A stretch of DNA of 64,000 nt from Maribacter vaceletii (GCF_003634105.1 NZ_RBIQ01000007.1:868001-932000), one strand, 5' to 3'; positions 34,317 to 42,815 are shown, counted from the stretch's first letter. Numbers and translations: made by a program. Notes: generated by a model not told the origin, from the sequence alone.

Positions 34317-35204
34317 TTAAGAATTAGAAAGAGACATTACATATTTTTTTGGTGTAGTTCCATATTTCTTTTTAAAAGCGGCAATAAAATGACTAGAGGT
34401 ACTATACCCTATTCGCAACCCTATTTCATTAACATTATGTTGTCCAGATTCTAATAATCCACGAGCATGTTCCATCTTATAATCAAACAAAAAACTGTAG
34501 ACCGAATCTCCATAAATTTGTTTAAAACCTTCTTTTAATCGTTTTAGACTTATACCTACTTGTTTTGCTAAGTCTGGTAAACTTGGTGGTTCTGCCATAT
34601 GACTTATCATTATTTCTTTGGCTTTTCTTATACGTTTTACATTATCTTCATCTACCAAAAAAGGGCATTGCTCTATATCTGCATCGGTACTTTTATTAAA
34701 GTATAAAGAGATTAACTCATACACTTTCCCTTTTGTGTATAAAGCTTTTATAGACGGATGCAAATTATAACCCATAATTTGGCTAAGAACTACTGCAATA
34801 GCTGGAGAAACTGGCTCTTGAGAATAGTATTTTTTTTCTTTAAATTCTTGACTTAAAAAAGGAATATAACTTGCTTCTGTAGAGAATAAAGAATGAAACT
34901 TTCTAATAGTCATTACAATAGACACTAACCAGGAGTTTGGTTGTAGTTCTAGATTCATAGGCAAATCTATCTGTGTATTATAAAGCAACAAGGAATTTTC
35001 TTCAGAAACATCTAAAGCGTACCTACCATCATTAAAAACAAACTTTGCCCTACCCTTTAAACAAAAATGAAACTGAATATAAGAACTATTTATATCTCGC
35101 GTAACTTTCTGAATATCAGAAGAGTCATTTTGTATTTTTAGTACATAAAACCCTTGTTCTAGTAACACCTCGTTAAAGGAACCTAAAGCGACATTTTCTT
35201 CCAT
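34317..35204 (-). CDS. AraC-family transcriptional regulator next to hemA
   Basis: This 295-residue regulator has an N-terminal cupin-like sensing domain (~20-150) and a C-terminal pair of helix-turn-helix motifs (~195-290: MAEPPSLPDLAKQVGISLKR and VNEIGLRIGYSTSSHFIAAF), ending KKYGTTPKKY, as in AraC/XylS proteins. It is divergent from hemA across a 205-bp gap with two dyads and a pair of direct repeats, so it is a good candidate regulator of the heme genes and of itself. The effector is unknown; heme, iron or a precursor is an inference from position. Confidence 0.88.
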   Translation of the reverse strand: MEENVALGSFNEVLLEQGFYVLKIQNDSSDIQKVTRDINSSYIQFHFCLKGRAKFVFNDGRYALDVSEENSLLLYNTQIDLPMNLELQPNSWLVSIVMTIRKFHSLFSTEASYIPFLSQEFKEKKYYSQEPVSPAIAVVLSQIMGYNLHPSIKALYTKGKVYELISLYFNKSTDADIEQCPFLVDEDNVKRIRKAKEIMISHMAEPPSLPDLAKQVGISLKRLKEGFKQIYGDSVYSFLFDYKMEHARGLLESGQHNVNEIGLRIGYSTSSHFIAAFKKKYGTTPKKYVMSLSNS

Positions 35205-35227
35205 ACTCCTTGCAATTTATAATTATC

Positions 35228-35252
35228 TTTATTTAGAATATTTCTAAATAAA
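35228..35252. promoter_or_regulatory. Perfect 11-3-11 palindrome upstream of the AraC gene
   Basis: Arms TTTATTTAGAA (35228-35238) and TTCTAAATAAA (35242-35252) are exact inverted copies around TAT. The site lies 24-48 bp before the AraC start codon, where it could block or activate its promoter. It resembles a dimeric repressor operator. Confidence 0.55.
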
Positions 35253-35291
35253 ATAGTGAAAAAACCTTAATATTTACTGCTAAAATACAGG

Positions 35292-35303
35292 TTTTTATCC
35301 AAA
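35292..35303 (+). promoter_or_regulatory. Direct repeat TTTTTATCCAAA, distal copy
   Basis: Identical 12-mer to 35362-35373, spaced 70 bp apart and flanking the dyad at 35307-35340. AraC proteins commonly bind direct repeats, so this is a candidate binding half. Confidence 0.4.
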
Positions 35304-35306
35304 ATC

Positions 35307-35340
35307 TATCGATTAAGGGTCCAAAACCCTTGAATCGATA
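35307..35340. promoter_or_regulatory. Long dyad upstream of hemA
   Basis: TATCGATTAAGGGT (35307-35320) and ACCCTTGAATCGATA (35326-35340) form inverted arms around CCAAA with one unpaired base. The dyad is ~43 bp upstream of the hemA -7 element and so is probably a DNA operator, not an RNA leader. Confidence 0.55.
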
Positions 35341-35361
35341 TTTATAGTTCCTCTAGCGTTA

Positions 35362-35373
35362 TTTTTATCCAAA
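35362..35373 (+). promoter_or_regulatory. Direct repeat TTTTTATCCAAA, proximal copy
   Basis: Second copy of the 12-mer, ending 9 bp before the hemA -7 box. It overlaps the position of the -33 element, a classic place for an AraC-type activator site. Confidence 0.42.
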
Positions 35374-35382
35374 CAATGAAAT

Positions 35383-35390
35383 TACATTTG
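35383..35390 (+). promoter_or_regulatory. Bacteroidota -7 promoter element for hemA
   Basis: TACATTTG matches TAnnTTTG exactly, 19 nt before the hemA ATG. No good -33 TTG is visible, which suits a promoter that needs an activator. Confidence 0.5.
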
Positions 35391-35409
35391 CGTGCATTCA
35401 CAATTTTAG

Positions 35410-36666
35410 ATGAAGGATTATAACATTTCTAAGCACAACTCTTTCTATACCATTGGTCTTAATTATAAAAAGGCTGATGCAGAAATGCGTGGAAAATTTA
35501 GTCTAGACGAAAATGCAATGCAAAAAATACTATCCGAAGCAAAAACTGCAGGTATAGATGGTTTACTTGCAACATCAACTTGTAATAGAACAGAATTGCA
35601 TGGTTTTGCGCAACATCCTTTCCAGTTAATTAAAATGCTTTGCGATAATACACAAGGTACTGTAGAAGAGTTTCAACAAGTAGCATATGTGTATAAAAAC
35701 AACGATGCTATTTCTCATCTTTTTAAAGTAGGTACTGGTTTAGATAGTCAAATCCTTGGCGATTTTGAAATAATTAGTCAATTAAGGCAAAGTTTTAATC
35801 GTTCTAAAAAACTAGACATTGCAAATCCGTTTATTGAACGTTTATGTAACTCGGTTATACAAGCAAGTAAGCGTATAAAAAACGAAACACAAATTTCTTC
35901 TGGAGCTACTTCGGTTGCTTTTGCATCTGTACAATATATATTAAAGACTATTCCAGATGTTTCTCAAAAAAAGATTTTACTATTTGGAACTGGTAAAATA
36001 GGAAGAAATACTTGCGAGAATCTTATAAAACATACCAAAAATCCAAGTATAACCTTAATTAATAGAACCAAAGATAAAGCCGAAAAAGTGGCAGGTAAAT
36101 TTAATTTAATGGTAAAGGATTATGGGGATTTGCAAACTGAAATAAGAACTACAGATGTTCTTGTAGTTGCAACTGGCGCTAACCAACCAACTATTTCTAA
36201 AGATTTAATCCACACAAAAAAACCATTACTAATCTTAGATTTATCTATTCCCAAAAACGTAGATAACTCTGTTGCAAATTTAGAAAATGTGACTGTTATT
36301 CATTTAGATCATTTATCGCAAATGACTGATGAAACTTTAGAACGTAGAAAAGAATTTATTCCGCAAGCAGAAGAAATTATTGAAGAGGTAAAAGAAGACT
36401 TTATTCAATGGTTAGAGAGCAGAAAATTTGCTCCTGTTATTAAAGCTTTAAATAGAAAGCTTAAAACAATGAAGGAAGAAGAATTAGATTATCATTCTAA
36501 AAAATTGACTGATTTTAATTCCAAGCACGCAGATGCAATTTCTAACCGCATAATTCAAAAAATAACAAAGCAATTTGCCAATCACTTAAAAGAAACCGGC
36601 AATGATGCAGACGAAAGTCTAGAATTAATTCAGAAGGTATTTCAACTTCAAGTAAGCAAAAAATGA
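35410..36666 (+). CDS. hemA: Glutamyl-tRNA reductase
   Basis: This 418-residue enzyme reduces glutamyl-tRNA to glutamate-1-semialdehyde, the first committed step of the C5 route to heme. The catalytic Cys58 lies in the family motif ATSTCNRTELHG (54-65). The NADPH domain starts at KKILLFGTGKIGRNTCENL (~185) and a C-terminal dimerisation helix follows. The next enzyme, HemL, is not in the window. Its stop overlaps the hemCD start (ATGA), so the two are coupled. Its promoter region carries dyads and direct repeats shared with the AraC gene. Confidence 0.97.
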   Translation: MKDYNISKHNSFYTIGLNYKKADAEMRGKFSLDENAMQKILSEAKTAGIDGLLATSTCNRTELHGFAQHPFQLIKMLCDNTQGTVEEFQQVAYVYKNNDAISHLFKVGTGLDSQILGDFEIISQLRQSFNRSKKLDIANPFIERLCNSVIQASKRIKNETQISSGATSVAFASVQYILKTIPDVSQKKILLFGTGKIGRNTCENLIKHTKNPSITLINRTKDKAEKVAGKFNLMVKDYGDLQTEIRTTDVLVVATGANQPTISKDLIHTKKPLLILDLSIPKNVDNSVANLENVTVIHLDHLSQMTDETLERRKEFIPQAEEIIEEVKEDFIQWLESRKFAPVIKALNRKLKTMKEEELDYHSKKLTDFNSKHADAISNRIIQKITKQFANHLKETGNDADESLELIQKVFQLQVSKK

Positions 36667-38252
36667 GTAACACCATTAGAATAGGTACTCGTGATAGTGA
36701 ACTAGCACTATGGCAAGCAAATTATGTTAAAAGACAATTAGACGCCTTAGGGCATAACACAAAAATTGTTGCTGTAAAATCTACCGGAGACCTAATTTTA
36801 GATAAACCTCTTTATGAGCTAGGTATAACTGGCATTTTCACAAAAACATTAGATATTGCTATGCTTAATGGCGATATAGACATTGCTGTACATTCCATGA
36901 AAGATGTACCAACAGCATTACCAAAAGGTATTGTAAAAGCAGCTGTTTTAAAGCGTGCTAATTACATGGATATCCTTGCTTTTAAAGACAATGAAGAGTT
37001 TTTAGGTGCGCCAGAAGGAATTATTGCAACAGGTAGCCTTAGAAGAAAAGCACAATGGCTTAATCGTTACCCAACGCATACGGTGGTAGATTTAAGAGGT
37101 AATGTAAATAGCAGATTACAAAAACTAGAAGACAATAATTGGAATGGGGCTATTTTTGCTGCTGCAGGACTAGACCGAATAAATTTACAGCCAGAAAATA
37201 CTATTGGCCTTACCTGGATGATTCCTGCTCCCGCCCAAGGAGCAATTATGATAGTTGCCAAAGAAGAAAATGAAGAACTAAGAGAAATCTTAGCAGAACT
37301 AAATCATGAAGCAACAGATACTTGCGTAACTATTGAAAGAGAATTTCTTAGAACCCTAGAAGGTGGTTGTACTGCTCCTATAGGTGCTTTTGCATACATA
37401 AACAAAGAAGAAGAAATTGTTTTTAAAGGAGTTTTACTATCTAAAGATGGGAAACAAAAGATTGAAGTAGCAAAATCTGTAAAACTTGGTAAACACTTAA
37501 CCTTAGGAGAAGATTCTGCAAATAAAATATTAGAAAAAGGCGGCAAACGTTTAATGGGGCAACTTAATGAAGGCCTAGCTGCTCCTCATGTATATTCTAC
37601 TAAAAAATTAACCCAAGATCAGCTTCAATTATTTGACACCTCTGTAATTGTAGATTCGGAAGATTTTATAAAAATTAAGCTTACTAGAATTCCAAGACCT
37701 ATTTTAAAAGCACAACATAAAAACGTAATCTTTACTAGTAAAAATGGTATTGAAGCATTAATTCAAAATGCAACAGCTAGTGAATTACAGTTTGATAATA
37801 TTTATTGTGTTGGTCGTAAAACCAAACGTTTAATAGAAAGACGAATTGGCGAGGTAACTTATAGTGCTCCAAATGCTAAAAAACTAGCAGAACATTTAGC
37901 AGAAAACCTAGAAGATAAAGAAGTTACTTATTTCTGTGGCGATATTCGCCTAGATGAATTGCCAAATCTTTTAACTGAAAATAATATTGAAGTTACAGAG
38001 ATAGAAGCATACCAAACAAGACTTGCGCCAAGAACTGTAGAAGAAGACACTAAAGCGGTATTATTCTTTAGTCCTTCTGGCGTACAAAGCTTTATAAAGA
38101 TTAACAACAATAATAAAATTGCCTATTGTATAGGGGAAACCACTGCAAATGAGGCAAGAAAACATTTTACGGAAGTTAAAGTCGCTAAAATGCGCACCGT
38201 GGAGAGTGTGATTGCATTAGCTAACGAAAATTTTATTAGCTCAATAAAATAA
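36663..38252 (+). CDS. hemC: Hydroxymethylbilane synthase / uroporphyrinogen-III synthase fusion
   Basis: This 529-residue fusion covers two consecutive heme steps. Residues ~1-300 are HemC: IRIGTRDSELALWQANYVK, VHSMKDVPT, the arginine-rich GSLRRKAQWL and VDLRGNVNSRLQKL, and Cys236 in EGGCTAPIGAF, which holds the dipyrromethane cofactor. Residues ~315-529 are HemD, with KNVIFTSKNGIEAL and VLFFSPSGVQSF. HemC polymerises four porphobilinogens to hydroxymethylbilane; HemD closes the ring to uroporphyrinogen III. A full-length HemC is ~310 residues and HemD ~230, which fits the fusion. It overlaps hemA by 4 bp and hemE follows after 74 bp. Confidence 0.95.
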   Translation: MSNTIRIGTRDSELALWQANYVKRQLDALGHNTKIVAVKSTGDLILDKPLYELGITGIFTKTLDIAMLNGDIDIAVHSMKDVPTALPKGIVKAAVLKRANYMDILAFKDNEEFLGAPEGIIATGSLRRKAQWLNRYPTHTVVDLRGNVNSRLQKLEDNNWNGAIFAAAGLDRINLQPENTIGLTWMIPAPAQGAIMIVAKEENEELREILAELNHEATDTCVTIEREFLRTLEGGCTAPIGAFAYINKEEEIVFKGVLLSKDGKQKIEVAKSVKLGKHLTLGEDSANKILEKGGKRLMGQLNEGLAAPHVYSTKKLTQDQLQLFDTSVIVDSEDFIKIKLTRIPRPILKAQHKNVIFTSKNGIEALIQNATASELQFDNIYCVGRKTKRLIERRIGEVTYSAPNAKKLAEHLAENLEDKEVTYFCGDIRLDELPNLLTENNIEVTEIEAYQTRLAPRTVEEDTKAVLFFSPSGVQSFIKINNNNKIAYCIGETTANEARKHFTEVKVAKMRTVESVIALANENFISSIK

Positions 38253-38275
38253 CAGTCTAATTAGTAAAATTAAAA

Positions 38276-38323
38276 ATAGCTGAAAACCTGAGCTAAAAGC
38301 TAAAGGCAAACAGCAAACTGCTG
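38276..38323 (+). repeat. Short purine-rich repeat with two hairpins before hemE
   Basis: The gap contains AGCTGAAAACCTG, then AGCTAAAAGCT (38291-38301), then CAGCAAACTGCTG (38311-38323). The last hairpin (CAGCA/TGCTG) ends 3 nt before the hemE ATG and could shield the start codon. Confidence 0.4.
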
Positions 38324-38326
38324 GAT

Positions 38327-39349
38327 ATGAAAAACGATTTATTTTTAAAAGCATTAAAAGGAGAAACGGTAGAAAGACCACCAGTTTGGATGATGAGACA
38401 AGCAGGTCGTTATCTTCCAGAGTTTATGGAAATTAAGGCTAAATATGATTTCTTTACACGCTGCCAAACACCTGAGTTAGCATCAGAAATTACAATTCAA
38501 CCTATCCTTAGATACGGGATGGATGCTGCTATTTTATTTTCTGATATTTTAGTGATTCCTCAAGCAATGAATATTGAGGTAGAAATGAAGCCTAATTTTG
38601 GCCCATATTTACCGAATCCTATTCGCTCTCAGAAAGATTTAGATAGTGTTATTGTTCCAGACATTCAAGATACGCTTGGTTATGTTATGGATGCCATAAA
38701 AATGACTAAAGAGAAATTAAACGATGAAGTACCATTAATAGGATTTGCAGGTTCTCCGTGGACTATTCTATGTTACTGTGTACAAGGGCAAGGAAGTAAA
38801 AACTTTGATAAAGCCAAAGAGTTATGTTTTACACAACCTGTGGTTGCTCATTCTTTATTACAAAAGATTACAGATACTACTATTGCATATTTAAAAGCAA
38901 AAGTTGCTGCTGGCGTTAACGCTGTTCAAGTATTCGATTCTTGGGGAGGTATGCTTTCACCAACAGATTACCAAGAATTTTCTTGGCAATATATCCAACA
39001 AATTATTGACGCTCTTAAAGATGAAGCTCCTGTAATTGCATTTGGAAAAGGGTGTTGGTTTGCCCTAGGCGATATGGCAAAATCTGGGGCCTCTGCTTTA
39101 GGTGTAGATTGGACTTGCTCTGCTCGTAATGCTCGTTATTTAACAGGAGGAAATATTACCTTACAAGGAAATTTTGACCCTTCTCGTTTATTATCCCCTC
39201 CGGCGGAAATAAAAAAGATGGTACACCAAATGATTAATGAATTTGGAAAAGACAAATACATTGTAAATCTTGGTCATGGAATTTTACCAAATATTCCTTT
39301 AGAAAATGCTAAGGCTTTCATTGATGCTGTAAAAGAGTACAAGGCATAA
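38327..39349 (+). CDS. hemE: Uroporphyrinogen decarboxylase
   Basis: This 340-residue enzyme removes four carboxyl groups from uroporphyrinogen III to give coproporphyrinogen III. It has the family signature [17 protein letters not shown] (~17-33), the substrate-arginine region, and [18 protein letters not shown] (~140-157). The C-terminal [13 protein letters not shown] is also typical. It is third in the hemA-hemCD-hemE run, after a 74-bp gap that holds a small hairpin next to its start codon; a weak terminator overlaps its stop codon. Confidence 0.97.
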   Translation: MKNDLFLKALKGETVERPPVWMMRQAGRYLPEFMEIKAKYDFFTRCQTPELASEITIQPILRYGMDAAILFSDILVIPQAMNIEVEMKPNFGPYLPNPIRSQKDLDSVIVPDIQDTLGYVMDAIKMTKEKLNDEVPLIGFAGSPWTILCYCVQGQGSKNFDKAKELCFTQPVVAHSLLQKITDTTIAYLKAKVAAGVNAVQVFDSWGGMLSPTDYQEFSWQYIQQIIDALKDEAPVIAFGKGCWFALGDMAKSGASALGVDWTCSARNARYLTGGNITLQGNFDPSRLLSPPAEIKKMVHQMINEFGKDKYIVNLGHGILPNIPLENAKAFIDAVKEYKA

Positions 39350-39371
39350 ACATTTTGCCTTTACCTATTTT
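39341..39371 (+). terminator. Weak terminator at the end of hemE
   Basis: AAGGCA (39341-39346) pairs with TGCCTT (39356-39361) over a 9-nt loop, followed by TACCTATTTTTTA. The stem overlaps the hemE stop codon, is only 6 bp long and is AT-poor only in part, so termination is likely partial. Confidence 0.35.
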
Positions 39372-39391
39372 TTATATTATTATATTTAGAT

Positions 39392-40141
39392 ATGCTAAAA
39401 AATATATTAAGAGGCATTACGTCTTACACCAATTCTTTTAAACTAATAGGTCAGCTTAAACTGTGGAAATATTTTTTTATACCTATTGGTATAAGTGTTG
39501 CGACTGCAATAATAATAGGGTTCATAAGCTATAGTCTCTCTGATAATATTGGCGTGTTCATTGCTAAAATATGGATTTGGGACTGGGGAAAAGAGACCTT
39601 TACCACTATCAGTAATTTTATAGGTGGTGCTACGATTGTAGTATTAGGCTTAGTCTTATATAAGCATATTATAATGGCTCTTTCGGCTCCGTTCATGAGT
39701 CCTGTTTCTGAAAAAATTGAAGCTCATTTTACAGGAGAAATAAATCATAATCATAGAACAACTTCTTTTAAAGAACAGTTATGGAGAGGTATTCGTATAA
39801 ACGTTAGAAACCTTTGGAAAGAGATTCTTTTTACCATTCCTCTTTTACTCTTAGGTTTTATTCCAATAATTGGTATTGTTTCTACTATTTTAATATTCCT
39901 TGTCCAGGCGTATTATGCAGGTTTTGGTAATATGGATTATACACTAGAACGTCATTATAAATACAAGGAAAGCATTCAGTTTGTAAAAAAATATAAAGGT
40001 TATGCCATAGGTAATGGTATCGTTTTTATGCTCTTTCTTCTAATTCCAGTTATAGGCATTATACTAGTTTTACCTCTATCGGTAACGGCAGCATCTAAAC
40101 AAACTGTTGACATTTTAGAAAACCATAAACAACAAATCTAG
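39392..40141 (+). CDS. EI24-domain membrane protein
   Basis: This 249-residue protein with four to five membrane helices has the EI24/CysZ-type pattern (FKLIGQLKLWKYFFIPIGISV near the start, ALSAPFMSPVSEKIEAHFTG at ~105, and NMDYTLERHYKYKES at ~185). Related CysZ proteins help sulfate uptake, but most EI24 relatives have no known role. The stop codon overlaps the GTG start of the next gene by one base, so it is coupled to the GNAT gene. Its place between hemE and hemF is probably shared operon structure and not a heme step. Confidence 0.82.
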   Translation: MLKNILRGITSYTNSFKLIGQLKLWKYFFIPIGISVATAIIIGFISYSLSDNIGVFIAKIWIWDWGKETFTTISNFIGGATIVVLGLVLYKHIIMALSAPFMSPVSEKIEAHFTGEINHNHRTTSFKEQLWRGIRINVRNLWKEILFTIPLLLLGFIPIIGIVSTILIFLVQAYYAGFGNMDYTLERHYKYKESIQFVKKYKGYAIGNGIVFMLFLLIPVIGIILVLPLSVTAASKQTVDILENHKQQI

Positions 40142-40686
40142 TGGTCTTAAATTTTGATGCATACTACCTAGAACCTATACATGAAAAACACGCTTGGGGT
40201 TTATGCGATTTTGTTACTTCTAATGCTGATAGATTAAAACGGTATTTCCCTTTAACTTTAGCGGCAAACCTAACTCCTGAACTAGCAACTATTTTTACAC
40301 ATAAAAAGGTAAAAGAATTCCATACAAAAGAAGAGTTTTTGTTCATTATCCGAAGTAATTCCGAAAAAAATATACTTGGAATGGTATATCTAAAAGAACT
40401 AAACTGGGAAACCAAACAAGGGGAATTGGCGTATTGCATAGGTTATACAGAAGAAGGCAAAGGTATAGCCAGTAAAGCCGTTCAAAATATAACGGATTGG
40501 ACATTTAAAGAACATTCTTTAAAAACCCTCCAAATAATTGTACACAAAACTAATGTTGCAAGTATTAAAGTAGCTCAAAAATGTAACTTTACATGGCAAA
40601 AAACATTGCCTAAAGAACATACCCCACCAAATGAAAATCCGTTAGACATGGAGTTGTACGAACGTTATAACTCAACATCAAAATGA
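40141..40686 (+). CDS. GNAT-family N-acetyltransferase (RimJ/RimL-like)
   Basis: This 181-residue protein starts with GTG, which overlaps the upstream stop codon (TAGTG). It has the GNAT fold: a strand with LGMVYLKELNWETKQGELAYCIG (~80-100), the acetyl-CoA loop in GYTEEGKGIASKAVQNI (~101-117) and IIVHKTNVASIKVAQKCNFTW (~138-158). The order resembles RimJ/RimL and ribosomal-protein acetylases. The substrate is unknown. Its TGA overlaps the ATG of the next gene by 4 bp, giving a coupled chain of three genes. Confidence 0.85.
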   Translation: MVLNFDAYYLEPIHEKHAWGLCDFVTSNADRLKRYFPLTLAANLTPELATIFTHKKVKEFHTKEEFLFIIRSNSEKNILGMVYLKELNWETKQGELAYCIGYTEEGKGIASKAVQNITDWTFKEHSLKTLQIIVHKTNVASIKVAQKCNFTWQKTLPKEHTPPNENPLDMELYERYNSTSK

Positions 40687-41300
40687 ATATTATAGAAAAA
40701 TATGACCGTCAATTTGAATACGCAAGCATATTAATTAATTTGCTAATAGCATATCAATTCTATGCGGTTTGGAGCAACCCTAGTATAAATGACGCAGGGA
40801 TAGTTTCTACTCTAGCAATACTAATGGCCTTTGAATTTATCATGGTCCATTCCGGTGTTTTTATGGCAGTTATGCCAAGGAAAATATCCTTATATGTTCT
40901 ATTCCCTGTATACGGTTTATTTGCGTTGGCCTTTAATACTATGACAGAGAGTAATACCATCTTAATAGCATATTTATTAATTATTTTTAATAGGATGCGT
41001 TTTGCGTTTTCTGATGTTAGCCCTGGCTTAAAAAATAGAGCAATACTAACTTCTGTATTGGCAGCGATAATCTATTTTATTTTAATCTTTGTAGTGGTAT
41101 TTTCTATGAATTATATTCCTGAACTGGGATTAAATACTGAGTTTTTAGAAGTATCTGGGTACAACGCTGCAAAAACCTCTGGTGGTGTATTTATAGATAC
41201 ACCACACATAGCAATTTGTTTTGGACTAATCTATTATTGTTTTTTAGTTCTAATTGAAGTATTATTACTTTATAAGCCACAAATTAAAAAACTCCGATAA
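40683..41300 (+). CDS. Integral membrane protein of unknown function
   Basis: This 205-residue protein has about six hydrophobic helices (~15-30, 38-62, 68-90, 95-110, 120-142, 170-192) and a short basic tail. I recognise no family. It overlaps the GNAT gene by 4 bp and lies 13 bp before the hemF start, so it is likely transcribed with both. One annotation risk is a longer reading of hemF that would overlap its 3' end; I prefer the hemF ATG at 41314 (see that entry). Confidence 0.72.
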   Translation: MNIIEKYDRQFEYASILINLLIAYQFYAVWSNPSINDAGIVSTLAILMAFEFIMVHSGVFMAVMPRKISLYVLFPVYGLFALAFNTMTESNTILIAYLLIIFNRMRFAFSDVSPGLKNRAILTSVLAAIIYFILIFVVVFSMNYIPELGLNTEFLEVSGYNAAKTSGGVFIDTPHIAICFGLIYYCFLVLIEVLLLYKPQIKKLR

Positions 41301-41313
41301 ATATTCTCGATTT

Positions 41314-42216
41314 ATGAAAGATACATTTTACGCTTATATACAAACCTTACAAGACACCATTACAGCCAAATTAGAAGAAGTAGATGGTAAAGCTACATTT
41401 AAGGAAGATCTTTGGAAAAGACCAGAAGGCGGTGGTGGTAGAACCCGTGTTATAGAAAATGGAGCTGTTTTTGAAAAAGGTGGTGTAAACATTTCTGCAG
41501 TTCATGGCGCTTTACCAGAAAGTATGCAAAAGTATTTTGGTGTGGAGGATGCCGATTTTTTTGCTTGCGGATTAAGTTTGGTACTACATCCTAAGAACCC
41601 AATGGTTCCAACGGTACACGCAAATTGGCGTTATTTTGAAATGTATGATAAAGAAGGGAATATTGTTGACCAGTGGTTTGGTGGTGGACAAGACCTTACT
41701 CCTTATTATTTGTTTAATGAAGATGCTATTCATTTTCATTCTATATGTAAAAAGGCATGTGACAAACACAATTCTGATTTTCATAAAAAATATAAAGAAC
41801 GATGCGATACGTATTTCTGGAACGCACATCGTAATGAAGCTCGTGGTTTAGGAGGTTTATTTTTTGACTATTGCAAAGCAACGGAAGAAATGTCAATGCA
41901 AGATTGGTATAACTTTGTAACCGAGGTAGGAAACAGCTTCTTAGAAGCTTATATACCAATTGTTATAAGAAGAAAAGAATTGCCCTATACCAAAGAACAA
42001 AGAGATTGGCAAGAAGTAAGACGTGGTCGTTATGTAGAATTTAATTTAGTACATGATAAAGGAACTTTGTTTGGTTTACGTACTAATGGCCGTATAGAAA
42101 GTATTTTAATGAGTTTACCTCCTCATGTGCAATGGCATTATAATCATCATCCAGAGAAAGGAAGCGAAGAGGACAGATTATTAAAGGTTTTAGCAAATCC
42201 AAAGGATTGGGTATAA
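41314..42216 (+). CDS. hemF: Oxygen-dependent coproporphyrinogen III oxidase
   Basis: This ~300-residue enzyme oxidatively decarboxylates coproporphyrinogen III to protoporphyrinogen IX using O2. It has RPEGGGGRTRVIENGAVFEK (~29-48), WFGGGQDLTPYY (~120) and the C-terminal GTLFGLRTNGRIESILMSLP. An open frame begins at 41254, but the ATG at 41314 (MKDTFYAYIQTLQD) fits the family start and avoids overlap with the upstream gene. Using HemF with HemJ makes this pathway look oxygen-linked. Confidence 0.95.
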   Translation: MKDTFYAYIQTLQDTITAKLEEVDGKATFKEDLWKRPEGGGGRTRVIENGAVFEKGGVNISAVHGALPESMQKYFGVEDADFFACGLSLVLHPKNPMVPTVHANWRYFEMYDKEGNIVDQWFGGGQDLTPYYLFNEDAIHFHSICKKACDKHNSDFHKKYKERCDTYFWNAHRNEARGLGGLFFDYCKATEEMSMQDWYNFVTEVGNSFLEAYIPIVIRRKELPYTKEQRDWQEVRRGRYVEFNLVHDKGTLFGLRTNGRIESILMSLPPHVQWHYNHHPEKGSEEDRLLKVLANPKDWV

Positions 42217-42255
42217 TCACTAAACTATAAAACGTTTTAGTTTAATTTCTCAACA

Positions 42256-42414
42256 ATGGCAAAAAAAGGAAAAGAAAAGAATACGCTAAACAAAGCAAAG
42301 CACACCAAACTCATGAACCGAAAAAAGAATAAACTTAAAAAGGAACAAGAGACAAGAAAAGAACGCCTTAAAGCTATTGTTAATGCAAGCAAAGTTAACA
42401 CAAAAGATAACTGA
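42256..42414 (+). CDS. Small highly basic protein (52 residues)
   Basis: An open frame from the ATG at 42256 to TGA at 42412-42414 encodes a 52-residue protein with about one-third lysine and arginine (MAKKGKEKNTLNKAKHTKL...). Its stop overlaps the start of the YchJ-like gene (TGATG), which argues it is really translated. It has no membrane segment or motif I know; a nucleic-acid-binding or ribosome-associated role is suggested only by its charge. The upstream gap (39 bp after hemF) holds a weak TAAACT/AGTTTA hairpin. Confidence 0.6.
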   Translation: MAKKGKEKNTLNKAKHTKLMNRKKNKLKKEQETRKERLKAIVNASKVNTKDN

Positions 42415-42806
42415 TGGAGGAAAATTGCTTTTGTGGAAATAAAAAATCGTATACAATTTGTTGTAAAATACTACATAACAACATTTTAAAAACAGAAACT
42501 GCAGAACAGCTTATGCGTTCTCGGTATTCTGCATTTGCATCTGGCAATGGAGATTATTTAATGAAAAGTCATCATTCTAAAACAAGAGTTTTAGAAGATA
42601 AGAAGGAAATTATTGCTTGGGCAGAATCTGTAACTTGGATTAAGCTTGAAGTTTTAGAAACTACAAAAGGAAAAAAAGAAGACACCGAAGGAACCGTAAC
42701 TTTTAATGCCCATTATTATGAAAATGGGAAAGTAAATATTCTAAACGAAAAATCTGCCTTTGTAAAAGAAAACGGGCATTGGGTATATTTGGGATTAGCA
42801 GATTAA
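42414..42806 (+). CDS. YchJ-family SEC-C motif protein
   Basis: This 130-residue protein has the SEC-C zinc motif at its start (CFCGNKKSYTICC: Cys5, Cys7, Cys16, Cys17) followed by the YchJ core (TAEQLMRSRYSAFASGNGDYL). The motif binds zinc, as in the SecA tail, but the function of YchJ is unknown. Its ATG overlaps the stop of the small basic protein. The following lipoprotein gene begins 9 bp later. Confidence 0.88.
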   Translation: MEENCFCGNKKSYTICCKILHNNILKTETAEQLMRSRYSAFASGNGDYLMKSHHSKTRVLEDKKEIIAWAESVTWIKLEVLETTKGKKEDTEGTVTFNAHYYENGKVNILNEKSAFVKENGHWVYLGLAD

Positions 42807-42815
42807 TAAAATAGA

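Noticed and set aside
41254-41313. Upstream 20-residue extension of hemF
   Set aside because: It overlaps the 3' end of the previous gene and does not match the HemF N-terminus; the ATG at 41314 does.
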